Source of the DNA: Dokdonella_A sp039926025
GTDB lineage: Bacteria > Pseudomonadota > Gammaproteobacteria > Xanthomonadales > Rhodanobacteraceae
Direction: 5' to 3'
Length of the DNA: 64,000 bases
Assembly (NCBI GenBank): GCA_039926025.1
Contig: JBDSXV010000089.1
Location: forward strand, 24,303-88,302
The notes below the pieces were generated by a model. It was given only the letters and a program-made list of their open reading frames with translations. It was not told the origin of the DNA and did no database searches. Made by a program: the position numbers and the translations under genes. Below are positions 32,361 to 40,487 of this stretch, in pieces; positions within the stretch are counted from its first letter, which is position 1; every line of letters starts with the position of its first letter.

Positions 32361-35126
32361 ATGGATCCGCAACGCTGGCGCCGCGCGCGCACACTCTTTG
32401 ACGCCCTCGTCGACGAGCAGCCATCCCACTGGGAAACGCTGCTCCTGCGGCAGTGTGACGACGATGCCGAGGTGCGCGCTGAGGCTTTGGCGATGCTGCG
32501 TGCCGACAGCATCAGCGATGCGCACCGATTGGCCGATCATGCACCGCTGATCATCGCAAACCTTGCGGAGCGGATCTCGGCCGAGGAGCAAGCGAACTCA
32601 ACGCTCGAACATACCGATCAGATTGTGGGACCGTTCCAGTTGCTGCGAGAAGTCGGTCGCGGCGGCATGGGTTCGGTGTGGTTGGCCAAGCGCATCGACG
32701 GTGCATTCGAGCAGAATGTCGCGATCAAACTCATCCGCAGCGGCTGGGATGCGAGCGACGTATTCAAGCGATTCTGCGCAGAGCGACAGATCCTTGCCAG
32801 TCTGCAGCATCCCAACATCGCGCATCTGGTGGACGGCGGCGTCACGGCCGAAGGCAAACCCTGGCTTGCGCTGGAATTTGTCGATGGCAAGGACCTGCGC
32901 ACCTGGTGCGATCAGCAGCGACTGGATATCAACGCACGGCTTCGATTCTTCCTCACGGTATGCGAGGCGGTGGGTCATGCGCACCAGCGACTGGTCGTGC
33001 ATCGTGACCTCAAGCCCTCGAACATTCTCGTCGGCAACGATGGTGTGGTAAAGCTGCTCGATTTTGGTATCGCAAAACTGCTCGATGCGAGCACCGAAGG
33101 CACCAGTGCGACGCGCGTGTTCACGCCCGAGTATGCCGCGCCTGAGCAGATACGTGGTGAGGTGGTCACGACCTCGGTCGACATCCATGCTCTCGGCCTC
33201 TTGCTGTACGAACTGCTGAGTGGACGGCGTCCCTACCACGTCGCCAATTCCACTCCGGCGGCATACGAACGCGCAGTCCTCGACCAGGAGCCGACGCGAC
33301 CGAGCCTGATCGTGACGCTGACGCAGGATGGTCATTCGGGTGACCTCATCGCCGCAAGTCGCGACATCAGCGCAGCGCGGTTGCACCGTGAGCTTCGTGG
33401 CGATCTCGATGCGATCGTGCTCAAGGCACTGCGCAAGGAGCCCGCACAGCGTTACGCCAGCGTCGCCGATTTCGCCAGCGACATATACCGCTATCTCGAG
33501 CGCCGTCCGGTACACGCGCGCCGCGGCAACTGGCGCTATCACGCCGACCGGTTCCTGCGCCGGCATGCACAGTCTGCCGCGCTGGGTGCCTTTGCCATGC
33601 TCGCCTTGATCGGTGGCCTCGCAGTGGCCACATGGCAAGCGCAAGTTGCGCGCACCGAACGCGACAGCGCGCGCCAGGCGCTGGAGTTCATGCGCGTGTT
33701 GTTCGACAACGCCGACCCTACCAAGCAGAAGGGTGATCAGGTCAGCGTGCGCGATTTACTCGACAGCGGTGTCCGCAGCGTACGCATTGCCATGCAGGGG
33801 CAGGACTCGGCGCGCGCGGATCTCCTGCTGACGATGGCGTCCGCGTATCTCGGGCTTGGCCAGCTCGAACCCGCGGCGCCATTGATCGAGGAAGCGCGTA
33901 AAATCGCCGAACGCAGTGGCGACAAGGTGCAGCACGCGTCCGCACTGATCCAGCAGTGCCGCATGCTTGATCTGGACAATCGTTCCGATGCTTGTCCAGT
34001 TCTGCTCGAACGTGCGGAAAAACAACTTGATACGCGCATGCCCGAACAGGCCAAGCTCGTCGCCTATTCGCTGGCGCTGCGCGTCTACGGCCTGCAGGTT
34101 CAAAACCGCTACGACGACATCGTCACGGCCATGCGGCGCGGCCTCGGTTTGTTGAACGACACTTCGGACCACCGGTATCTGCGCGTGGAGCTGAGTTCGC
34201 ACCTGGCATTCGCGCTCAATCGACTCGGTCGCGCCGCCGAAGCCGAAGCGGTGCTGACGCCGCTGGTTGCCTCGCTGCGCGGCGACGACACGGCTGAACG
34301 CGTGTTGCTGATCGATGCGCTAGGGACGCTGTCGATGGCGCTCAGCAGTCAGGGGCGGCATGACCCGGCAATCCAGATTCAAAGTGAGGCGCTCGATGTC
34401 GCGCAATCGGTCTACGGAAAGGACAATCCGTCGATCTCCGAATTCACCAACTCGCTGGCGCGCGCGTACAGTGCCGCCGAACGCCTGCCCGAGGCCGTGG
34501 TGGCGATGGAACGAACCGTTGCACTGGATCGTCTGCGCATCAAGGATGCGCAGGGGCCGAATCCGGAACTTGCGAGCAGTTTGTGCAACCTCGCAGCGTT
34601 GCGGATCCGGCAAGGGCGCGAGAGCGACGCGCGCCAAAGCCTCGACGAGGCGATAGCAACGGCAGAGCGTGCGGGCTTCGATATCGAGCTCGGCCGCAGT
34701 CTCTACTGGAGCGCACTCGCGCATCTGCTAGCGGGCAACACGGCACAGGCAAGACTCGACATCGCGCGCATGCAGGAAACATTGGCACCGACGCACGCCA
34801 AGGATGACGACCTCATGCTGCGAGGGCGTAGTCTCGCTGTGGCGATCGCCTATGTCGAAAAAGGTTCCAGTGCCGCCACCGATGAGACGTGCGCGGAGGT
34901 CGCGAACATCGATACGCTGATCGTGAAGAATCCGAAGTCGCTTGCCGGCGACATTCGTTTTGCAAAGTTCCTGCGCTTCACGTGCAGGCAGCACACGACG
35001 CACGAGGCCGGCGATGCGCGGCTCAGCGAATTTCCAGTCAGCGAATCTGCGCTTGGCGGCTACCACGCACGAATCGCGCGGATGATCCAGACTTCACTGA
35101 CGCGGCAGGGAACGCGCATGCGCTAG
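32361..35126 (+). CDS. Membrane Ser/Thr protein kinase with C-terminal TPR region
   Basis: A 921-residue PknB-type kinase. An N-terminal segment of about 90 residues (MDPQRWRRARTLFDALVDE) precedes the kinase domain (about 92-375): glycine loop VGRGGMGSVW, VAIKLI lysine, catalytic HRDLKPSNIL, DFG in LLDFGIAKLL and activation segment FTPEYAAPEQIRGE. A membrane helix (about 403-423, LGAFAMLALIGGLAVATW) leads to an outer region of tetratricopeptide-like helices (LLLTMASAYLGLGQLEPA, LSSHLAFALNRLGRAAEA and others), probably periplasmic. This architecture is common in Lysobacterales. Its stop is 3 bp from the convergent dctM stop. Targets are unknown. Confidence 0.9.
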   Translation: MDPQRWRRARTLFDALVDEQPSHWETLLLRQCDDDAEVRAEALAMLRADSISDAHRLADHAPLIIANLAERISAEEQANSTLEHTDQIVGPFQLLREVGRGGMGSVWLAKRIDGAFEQNVAIKLIRSGWDASDVFKRFCAERQILASLQHPNIAHLVDGGVTAEGKPWLALEFVDGKDLRTWCDQQRLDINARLRFFLTVCEAVGHAHQRLVVHRDLKPSNILVGNDGVVKLLDFGIAKLLDASTEGTSATRVFTPEYAAPEQIRGEVVTTSVDIHALGLLLYELLSGRRPYHVANSTPAAYERAVLDQEPTRPSLIVTLTQDGHSGDLIAASRDISAARLHRELRGDLDAIVLKALRKEPAQRYASVADFASDIYRYLERRPVHARRGNWRYHADRFLRRHAQSAALGAFAMLALIGGLAVATWQAQVARTERDSARQALEFMRVLFDNADPTKQKGDQVSVRDLLDSGVRSVRIAMQGQDSARADLLLTMASAYLGLGQLEPAAPLIEEARKIAERSGDKVQHASALIQQCRMLDLDNRSDACPVLLERAEKQLDTRMPEQAKLVAYSLALRVYGLQVQNRYDDIVTAMRRGLGLLNDTSDHRYLRVELSSHLAFALNRLGRAAEAEAVLTPLVASLRGDDTAERVLLIDALGTLSMALSSQGRHDPAIQIQSEALDVAQSVYGKDNPSISEFTNSLARAYSAAERLPEAVVAMERTVALDRLRIKDAQGPNPELASSLCNLAALRIRQGRESDARQSLDEAIATAERAGFDIELGRSLYWSALAHLLAGNTAQARLDIARMQETLAPTHAKDDDLMLRGRSLAVAIAYVEKGSSAATDETCAEVANIDTLIVKNPKSLAGDIRFAKFLRFTCRQHTTHEAGDARLSEFPVSESALGGYHARIARMIQTSLTRQGTRMR

Positions 35127-35129
35127 CAC

Positions 35130-36410
35130 TCAGCGCACGAGGAAGAGCGACAAGGCCGGCCAGTAGGTAATGACGAGTACCGCACCCAGCAGGATCAGGA
35201 AAAATGGCAGGCTCGCCCGCACCAGGGTCAACACCGGTTTGTTGAAACGCATGCTCGCAATAAAGAGGTTCATGCCCACCGGTGGCAGGAAGATGCCCAG
35301 TTGCAGGTTGGCGAGAAACAGGATGCCCAAATGCACCGGATCAACGTCATAGTGAAGTGCGACAGGTAGTACCAGCGGCACCAGAATGATGATCGCTGGA
35401 AATCCTTCGAGCAGCATGCCGAACACGAGCAGGAACGCGTTGAGAATCAGCAGGAAGGTAGCCTTGCTGGTGATGCTGCCCTGGATGGCGCTGAATAGTT
35501 TTTCCGGCACTTCGGCATCAATGAGCCAGTTGGTCAACGCGAGCGAGAAACCAAGAATCACCAGAATCGCGCCGACCAGCAACATCGCTTCGCGCGCAAC
35601 CTTGGGCAATTTCGCGAACGCAATCTCGCGACGGATGAAAACTGTCACGACGAGCACGTACAGCGCGGTCGCAGCGGCAGCTTCCGATGCAGCGAGCTTG
35701 CCCGAATAGATGCCGCCCAGGATCACGAACGGCAAAGGCAGTTCCCATGTCGCGCCAATGAAAGCGGCACGCAACTCCTTGCCGCTGACGGGCTCGCGCG
35801 TAACACCAACGCGGCGCGCGTGCCAGATACTGTAAATCGACAGCAGGGTCACCATCAGGGCGCATGGCAGGATGCCCGCCTTGAACAAGCCGTCAATTGT
35901 GACAGGTGGAGTCGTGTGGAACTGCTGTGCGACGACTCCGTAGAGGATCAGCGGCATCGATGGCACCAGGATCAAGCCGAGGCTGCCCGAGGCAGTCAGC
36001 AGGCCAAGCGAAAACTTCTCGCCGTATTTCTGTTCCAGCAACGCCGGATACAACACCGCGCCGAGCGCGACGATGGTCACGCCAGTCGCTCCGGTGAATG
36101 CAGTGAACATCGCGCAGGCGAGCACAGCAACGATCGCGAGGCCGCCAGGCAACCAGCCGAGCAACGCGTTGGTAACTCGTACCAGGCGTTGTGGCGCCTG
36201 ACTCTCAGCAAGCAGAAATCCCGCCAACGTGAACAGCGGAATCGCGATCAACGCCGGCATATCGGCGAGCCGGTAGAACTCGACCGCTACAGCGACACCG
36301 TCCTGTCCGGCCGAGTGGAAACCCAGCAGCGCGACCGCCGCGATCAGCGCGAACAACGGCGCACCGAATGCAGCGAGCACGATCAATACGAGGACCACCA
36401 GCAGGATCAT
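35130..36410 (-). CDS. dctM: TRAP transporter large permease subunit
   Basis: A 426-residue integral membrane protein with about twelve hydrophobic segments. DctM-family motifs are present (FTLAGFLLAES, MFTAFTGATGVTIVALGAVLYPALL, LILVPSMPLILYGVVAQQ, LQLGIFLPPVGMNLFIAS). It is the sodium-coupled translocating subunit of a TRAP transporter. Its ATG overlaps the dctQ stop (ATGA), and it is the last gene of the tatT-dctP-dctQ-dctM set. Confidence 0.95.
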   Translation of the reverse strand: MILLVVLVLIVLAAFGAPLFALIAAVALLGFHSAGQDGVAVAVEFYRLADMPALIAIPLFTLAGFLLAESQAPQRLVRVTNALLGWLPGGLAIVAVLACAMFTAFTGATGVTIVALGAVLYPALLEQKYGEKFSLGLLTASGSLGLILVPSMPLILYGVVAQQFHTTPPVTIDGLFKAGILPCALMVTLLSIYSIWHARRVGVTREPVSGKELRAAFIGATWELPLPFVILGGIYSGKLAASEAAAATALYVLVVTVFIRREIAFAKLPKVAREAMLLVGAILVILGFSLALTNWLIDAEVPEKLFSAIQGSITSKATFLLILNAFLLVFGMLLEGFPAIIILVPLVLPVALHYDVDPVHLGILFLANLQLGIFLPPVGMNLFIASMRFNKPVLTLVRASLPFFLILLGAVLVITYWPALSLFLVR

Positions 36411-36910
36411 GGCAACTCCGGAGCCAGCGCAGGCGCGTCGCTGCGCGGCGGCTGGAACGCACGAACCGCAAGGCGCACCGCGATCAAAGCAAAGCCGATC
36501 GGGATGATCGCTTCAATGCACCAGCCTGGAATGCCGGCGATGGCGTTCGTGCCGGCGTAGTCGAGCTTCACCAGGCCGACGCCATACCAAGCCATCGCGG
36601 CCGCGATGCCCGTGGCGAACAGCAGGCTGATTGCGCGCAGGACGCGGCGCGTGCGCCCATGTACAAAGTGCGCGACGAAATCGATGCCGATGTGCTTGTC
36701 GTCGCGTGCTGCGGCGAGCGCACCGAGCATCGCCGCCCACAGCACCATTGCACGCAGCAGGGGATCGGCCCAGGAGAGACCGCTGTCGAAGAAATTGCGC
36801 AGAACGATCTGCGCACTGGCCAGGACGACCATCGCAAGCACCAGCGACGCGATCACCCCGGTCTCGACGCGCTCCAGCCAGCGAGTAGCGCCGGTGCCCT
36901 CTTCGCTCAC
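36407..36910 (-). CDS. dctQ: TRAP transporter small permease subunit
   Basis: A 167-residue four-helix membrane protein with the DctQ signature (IVLRNFFDSGLSWADPLLRAMVLWAAMLGA, then DDKHIGIDFVAHF). The GTG start at 36910 overlaps the dctP stop by four bases (GTGA); a longer frame inside dctP was rejected. The gene is therefore translationally coupled to dctP on one side and dctM on the other. Confidence 0.93.
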   Translation of the reverse strand: MSEEGTGATRWLERVETGVIASLVLAMVVLASAQIVLRNFFDSGLSWADPLLRAMVLWAAMLGALAAARDDKHIGIDFVAHFVHGRTRRVLRAISLLFATGIAAAMAWYGVGLVKLDYAGTNAIAGIPGWCIEAIIPIGFALIAVRLAVRAFQPPRSDAPALAPELP

Positions 36911-37911
36911 TTCTTGCCACCCCGGACATCGGCGAGCGCCTTGTTGAGCGCGGCGAGCATTTCCGGCGAAAGCGCACCCTGGTCCGACAGTTGCTTGAAC
37001 ACATCGGTACCGATCGATTCCCAACTCTTGCTATCGGCAGCATCGGGGGCGGTGATGCGCATTCCTCCCTGCTTCAACGCCTCGCGCGCCGATGTGTTGT
37101 CGCTTCGATTGACTTTCTCGAGTCGGGCGAAGCCTGCGCCGAATTCCGTATCAACCGTCTTGCGATCTTCCACACTGAGCGCATCGGTTGCCTTTTTGTC
37201 GATGACCAGTTCGCCGACCACGTAGGTCAGTGGCAAGTCGACCATATACTTGAGCTTGGTATGCCACTGAAACGCAATGGCGCCGGAAGGTGTGTTCGCG
37301 GCGGTGTCGATCAAACCGGTCTGCATACTGGTGTAGACGTCCGAGAGCGCCAGCGGGATCGGTGTCACCCCGCCCGTCTTGAACGCAAGCTCGGCCACCT
37401 TGTCACCCTGCGGCACCCACACCTTCGCGGCCTTGAGGTCGTCGCGCGTTTTCAGGTCGCGCGTGCTCATCAGGTAGGCGAAGCCGCCACCACTGACTCC
37501 GACGAGTTCGAAGCCTTCTTTCTCGAATTGCTGTTTCAGCAAGGGATCCAGCTTCGCGCGGACCTGGTCGATTTCCTCTTCACTTCGGTAGAGGAACGGC
37601 AAGCTGTAGATCTGCGCATCCTTCGCGATCACGGCGGCTTCGCCACCTGTAAACGCGCCGCCCTGCAATTGGCCGATCTTGATCTTGCGCAGCACGGTCG
37701 AATCGTCGCCCATCACGCCGCCGGGGTAGAACTTGACTTCGACGCGTCCCTCGGTCTTCGTCTTGATCGCTTCGCCAGCGGAGCGCATTTCGCGCATCCA
37801 CGCGGTGCCATCCGGCGCGATGGTCGCGATCTTGATGGTGGCTGCATCGACTGCGGTGGATGCAAATCCGATCGCCAGGACCAGTAAACTGTTGCTCAGG
37901 ATATTCATCAT
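36907..37911 (-). CDS. dctP: TRAP transporter substrate-binding protein
   Basis: A 334-residue periplasmic binding protein. A signal peptide (MMNILSNSLLVLAIGFASTAVDA) precedes TIKIATIAPDGTAWMREM and VEVKFYPGGVMGDD. The ligand-binding Arg region (FAYLMSTRDLKTRDDLKAAKVWVPQ) and TPIPLALSDVYTSMQTGLIDTAAN are typical of the DctP family. The start at 37911 was set by the signal peptide; an earlier frame adds an unlikely leader. The ligand is not identifiable, but pairing with TatT suggests a hydrophobic or unusual ligand as proposed for spirochaete TRAP-TatT systems. Confidence 0.93.
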   Translation of the reverse strand: MMNILSNSLLVLAIGFASTAVDAATIKIATIAPDGTAWMREMRSAGEAIKTKTEGRVEVKFYPGGVMGDDSTVLRKIKIGQLQGGAFTGGEAAVIAKDAQIYSLPFLYRSEEEIDQVRAKLDPLLKQQFEKEGFELVGVSGGGFAYLMSTRDLKTRDDLKAAKVWVPQGDKVAELAFKTGGVTPIPLALSDVYTSMQTGLIDTAANTPSGAIAFQWHTKLKYMVDLPLTYVVGELVIDKKATDALSVEDRKTVDTEFGAGFARLEKVNRSDNTSAREALKQGGMRITAPDAADSKSWESIGTDVFKQLSDQGALSPEMLAALNKALADVRGGKK

Positions 37912-38134
37912 TTGATTCCGGATTCTTGATTCAGCGATAGTGACTCGTGACCCGCCACGCGGGACGACGAAGAGTGGACTGCAACGCTCATTTCGGAAGC
38001 GGCTCGCTCGGATTCTCGGCGCTGGACTTGTCCCTGTCTCGGCCCATAGCAATCGCTAGGGACCTCGCTCCGGGTCGGCGTCCAGCACAACGATCCGCGT
38101 CGCGATCCATCTCCCAAATGAACGCTGCAGCACA
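37912..38134. repeat. Structured intergenic spacer with nested inverted repeats
   Basis: The 223-bp gap between tatT and dctP contains nested inverted repeats: GCTGGAC/GTCCAGC (38021-38027 with 38080-38086), GTCCCT/AGGGAC (38030-38035 with 38058-38063), and alternative CCC-TAGC/GCTA-GGG pairing around 38043-38061. It could be a dispersed repeat or an mRNA structure that sets the ratio of lipoprotein to transporter expression. Confidence 0.4.
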
Positions 38135-39004
38135 CTAGAAATAATCCTTGCCCGATTCGAGCAGCTTGCGCGCCCGTACCTGGGCGACCGTATTGATCAG
38201 CGTCAGCCCCGGCGAATGCGGATCTGCCGCGATCGCTTCGTTCAGCAGCTTGTCGTGCAGCTCCTGGTTGAAAACCAGCCGCGCATAGTGCTCCGCGTAG
38301 AGCACGCGCACCATCTGGTTGTTGCCGTTCGACATTGCAAGAGCCTTCTCGAAGTCCGCCCTGCCCTCCTCCGGTTTGCCACCCAGCGAAGCAGGTCGAA
38401 GCGTCGCGAGCACCCCGAGGATCATGTATGGCTCGCCCCTCGAATAACCCGAATCGAGCGCGACCACGCGCTCGACCAGCAGTTGAATTTTCGGCAAATT
38501 GGCAATCGCCTTCCAGTCGTCCCGGTTGGATTGCAGACTCCCGGCCCACGAAGAGGCCAGCTGATACAGCGTGGCCGTATTTTTCACGCTCACCTTCTCG
38601 ACCTCGGCCTGGAAGGATTCGAATGGCGCATCAAGCTGAGCGCACAAGGCCGGGATATTCACGCAGGTTGCGCGCCGGGCGTAGCCGAGGCTGCGCGCGG
38701 TCAGGCGCTTGGCGCGCTGCGGATCGTCGACGAATGCATTCGCGTACGAGTCGTACAGGCGCGAGCCGGCGATCAGCAGGTTCGCATTCTGCGGCGAACC
38801 CTGGATCAAGCCGTCGACGAGCACGAGCCAGGCCGGCACGCCTTCGCGTGCCGTATCCAGGTCATCCTGATCGAGGATACCCGCGCTCAGATTGTCCGCG
38901 AGGCTCTGGGTTGCGCGATTGACCACACCCGCGCAGCCGTTGAGGCCGAAAGCGGCGATGCACGCTGCGAGGATGAAGGTTCGTGATGCGTTGTGTGGGT
39001 ACAT
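38135..39004 (-). CDS. TatT-family TRAP-associated TPR lipoprotein
   Basis: A 289-residue protein with a lipobox (IAAFGLNGCAG) and helical repeats. Sequence such as DTAREGVPAWLVLVDGLI, GSRLYDSYANAFVDD, RAKRLTARSLGYARRA, LASSWAGSLQSNRDDWKAIA and GKPEEGRADFEKALAMSNG matches the TatT family (TRAP-transporter-associated TPR proteins, Treponema Tp0956 type). These trimeric periplasmic lipoproteins bind the DctP subunit and are proposed to hand ligand to it. Here it heads the tatT-dctP-dctQ-dctM set, 223 bp before dctP. Confidence 0.88.
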   Translation of the reverse strand: MYPHNASRTFILAACIAAFGLNGCAGVVNRATQSLADNLSAGILDQDDLDTAREGVPAWLVLVDGLIQGSPQNANLLIAGSRLYDSYANAFVDDPQRAKRLTARSLGYARRATCVNIPALCAQLDAPFESFQAEVEKVSVKNTATLYQLASSWAGSLQSNRDDWKAIANLPKIQLLVERVVALDSGYSRGEPYMILGVLATLRPASLGGKPEEGRADFEKALAMSNGNNQMVRVLYAEHYARLVFNQELHDKLLNEAIAADPHSPGLTLINTVAQVRARKLLESGKDYF

Positions 39005-39074
39005 GTAGGTCTCGGTGAAGCAGAATGAGTGGCGATTTGATTCGCACCGGTGTTCGCAACTGTTTTGCTCGCTT

Positions 39075-39929
39075 TCAGTCGAAAAAAGTTTCGGCGGCTT
39101 CCAGCGTGTTTTCCATCAGCGTTGCCACCGTCATCGGACCGACGCCGCCGGGAACGGGCGTGATCCATGATGCGCGCTCCGCTGCGGCTGCGAACTCGAC
39201 GTCGCCGACGAGCCGACCGTCGTCAAGTCTATTGATGCCAACGTCAATGACAACCGCGCCCGGCTTGATCCACTGCCCCTTGATCAGGCCGGGTTTGCCG
39301 GCCGCGACGACGACGATGTCGCCTTGTCGCACCTCTTGTTCGAGGCTTGCGGTGAATTTGTGGCAACCCGTCGTCGTGCAGCCTGCCAGCAGAAGCTCCA
39401 GGATCAACGGTCTGCCCACGTGGTTGGATACGCCAACGACGACCGCCTTGCGCCCGCGCACAGGCCTGTCCGTGTGTGCAAGCAGGATCATCACGCCCTT
39501 CGGTGTGCATGGGCGCAGACCCCGCTGGCGCAGTGCGAGGCGGCCAACGTTTTCGGCCTGGAAGCCGTCCACATCCTTGCGCGCATCGATGCGGTCGATC
39601 AGGGCCGTCGCATTGATGCCGGGTGGCACAGGCAGCTGCAACAGGATGCCGTGCACGTCAGGATCCGCATTCAGGCGATCGATCAAGGCAACGAGGTCGG
39701 CTTCCCTGGTGGTCGCGGGGAGGTCGAAATCGAGCGAACGAAAACCAACATGCTTGCACGACCGCCGCTTGTTGCGCACGTACACCGCGGACGCCGGGTC
39801 GGCACCTACCAGCACGACCGCAAGCCCCGGTACGCGCTTGCCGGCAGCAATGCGCAGCTTGACCCGCGCAGCTACGCTGTCGAGCACGTCATCGGCGATG
39901 CGGCGGCCGTCGAGGAGTCGCGCGGTCAT
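39075..39929 (-). CDS. folD: Bifunctional methylenetetrahydrofolate dehydrogenase/cyclohydrolase
   Basis: A 284-residue FolD of normal length. Seen are the catalytic YVRNKRRSCKHVGF (Tyr and Lys), LLQLPVPPGIN, KDVDGFQAENVGRL, PCTPKGVM and the C-terminal PVPGGVGPMTVATLMENT. The dinucleotide-binding segment reads VVGVSNHVGRPL, with Val where most family members have Arg (GRSNIVG). The two activities interconvert 5,10-methylene- and 10-formyl-tetrahydrofolate. Confidence 0.95.
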   Translation of the reverse strand: MTARLLDGRRIADDVLDSVAARVKLRIAAGKRVPGLAVVLVGADPASAVYVRNKRRSCKHVGFRSLDFDLPATTREADLVALIDRLNADPDVHGILLQLPVPPGINATALIDRIDARKDVDGFQAENVGRLALRQRGLRPCTPKGVMILLAHTDRPVRGRKAVVVGVSNHVGRPLILELLLAGCTTTGCHKFTASLEQEVRQGDIVVVAAGKPGLIKGQWIKPGAVVIDVGINRLDDGRLVGDVEFAAAAERASWITPVPGGVGPMTVATLMENTLEAAETFFD

Positions 39930-40021
39930 TGGGATCCCAGCGGTAAACGGGCATTATCCCATGTCGGCGTCTTCGCGCTCAAACCATCGTGCGACGGCGC
40001 ATCCATCGCGAGGAGCGCAGC

Positions 40022-40321
40022 ATGACCGATCTCAACACTGAACTCGAAGCTGCAGCGTTCCGCCGCCTGCTCGAACATCTGCGCACGCGCACGGATGTAC
40101 AGAATATCGACCTGATGATCACGGGCGGCTTCTGTCGCAATTGCCTCGCCGATTGGTATCGCGAGGCGGCCGAGGCGCGCGGAATGGTGATGGAGAAGGA
40201 CTCGGCGCGCGAACGCATTTATGGCGAAGATTTCGCATCGTGGAAGGCGAAATATCAGCCGGAGGCGACAACGGAGCAACTGGCTGCTTTCGCCGACGAG
40301 CAGCGAAAGCATCGCGGCTGA
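40022..40321 (+). CDS. DUF1244 protein
   Basis: Ninety-nine residues matching the DUF1244 layout: AAFRRLLEHLRTRTDVQNID, MITGGFCRNCLADWYREAAE, RERIYGEDFASWKAKYQ. The conserved GFCRNCL motif with two Cys is intact. The family is small, soluble and of unknown function. The last three codons and the stop lie inside the left arm of a 30-bp inverted repeat. Confidence 0.88.
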   Translation: MTDLNTELEAAAFRRLLEHLRTRTDVQNIDLMITGGFCRNCLADWYREAAEARGMVMEKDSARERIYGEDFASWKAKYQPEATTEQLAAFADEQRKHRG

Positions 40322-40487
40322 AGCCGCTCCCACAGACGGTTGCTCCCACAAATTTCGATCGTTTTGAATATCGATCGTTTCGATTTTCGATCGTTTTGAA
40401 TTTCGATCGTTTCGATTTTCGATCGTTTTGAATTTCGATCCTGCGGAAATTCTGTTTCTGTGGGAGCGGCTTCAGCCGCGATGCTTT
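40306..40487. repeat. Perfect 30-bp inverted repeat enclosing a 16-nt tandem array
   Basis: The arms at 40306-40335 and 40458-40487 are exact reverse complements over 30 bases and contain the widespread REP core GTGGGAGCGGCTTCAGCCGC. Between them, 40354-40440 holds tandem units of 16 nt, alternately TTCGATCGTTTTGAAT and TTCGATCGTTTCGATT, each carrying the palindrome CGATCG. The left arm contains the DUF1244 stop codon and the right arm ends at the moeB stop codon, so the element lies exactly between two convergent genes and could terminate both. Confidence 0.85.

Noticed and set aside
40354..40440. Short regular repeats that could suggest a CRISPR array
   Set aside because: Units of 16 nt are directly tandem with no unique spacers, and no cas genes are present.
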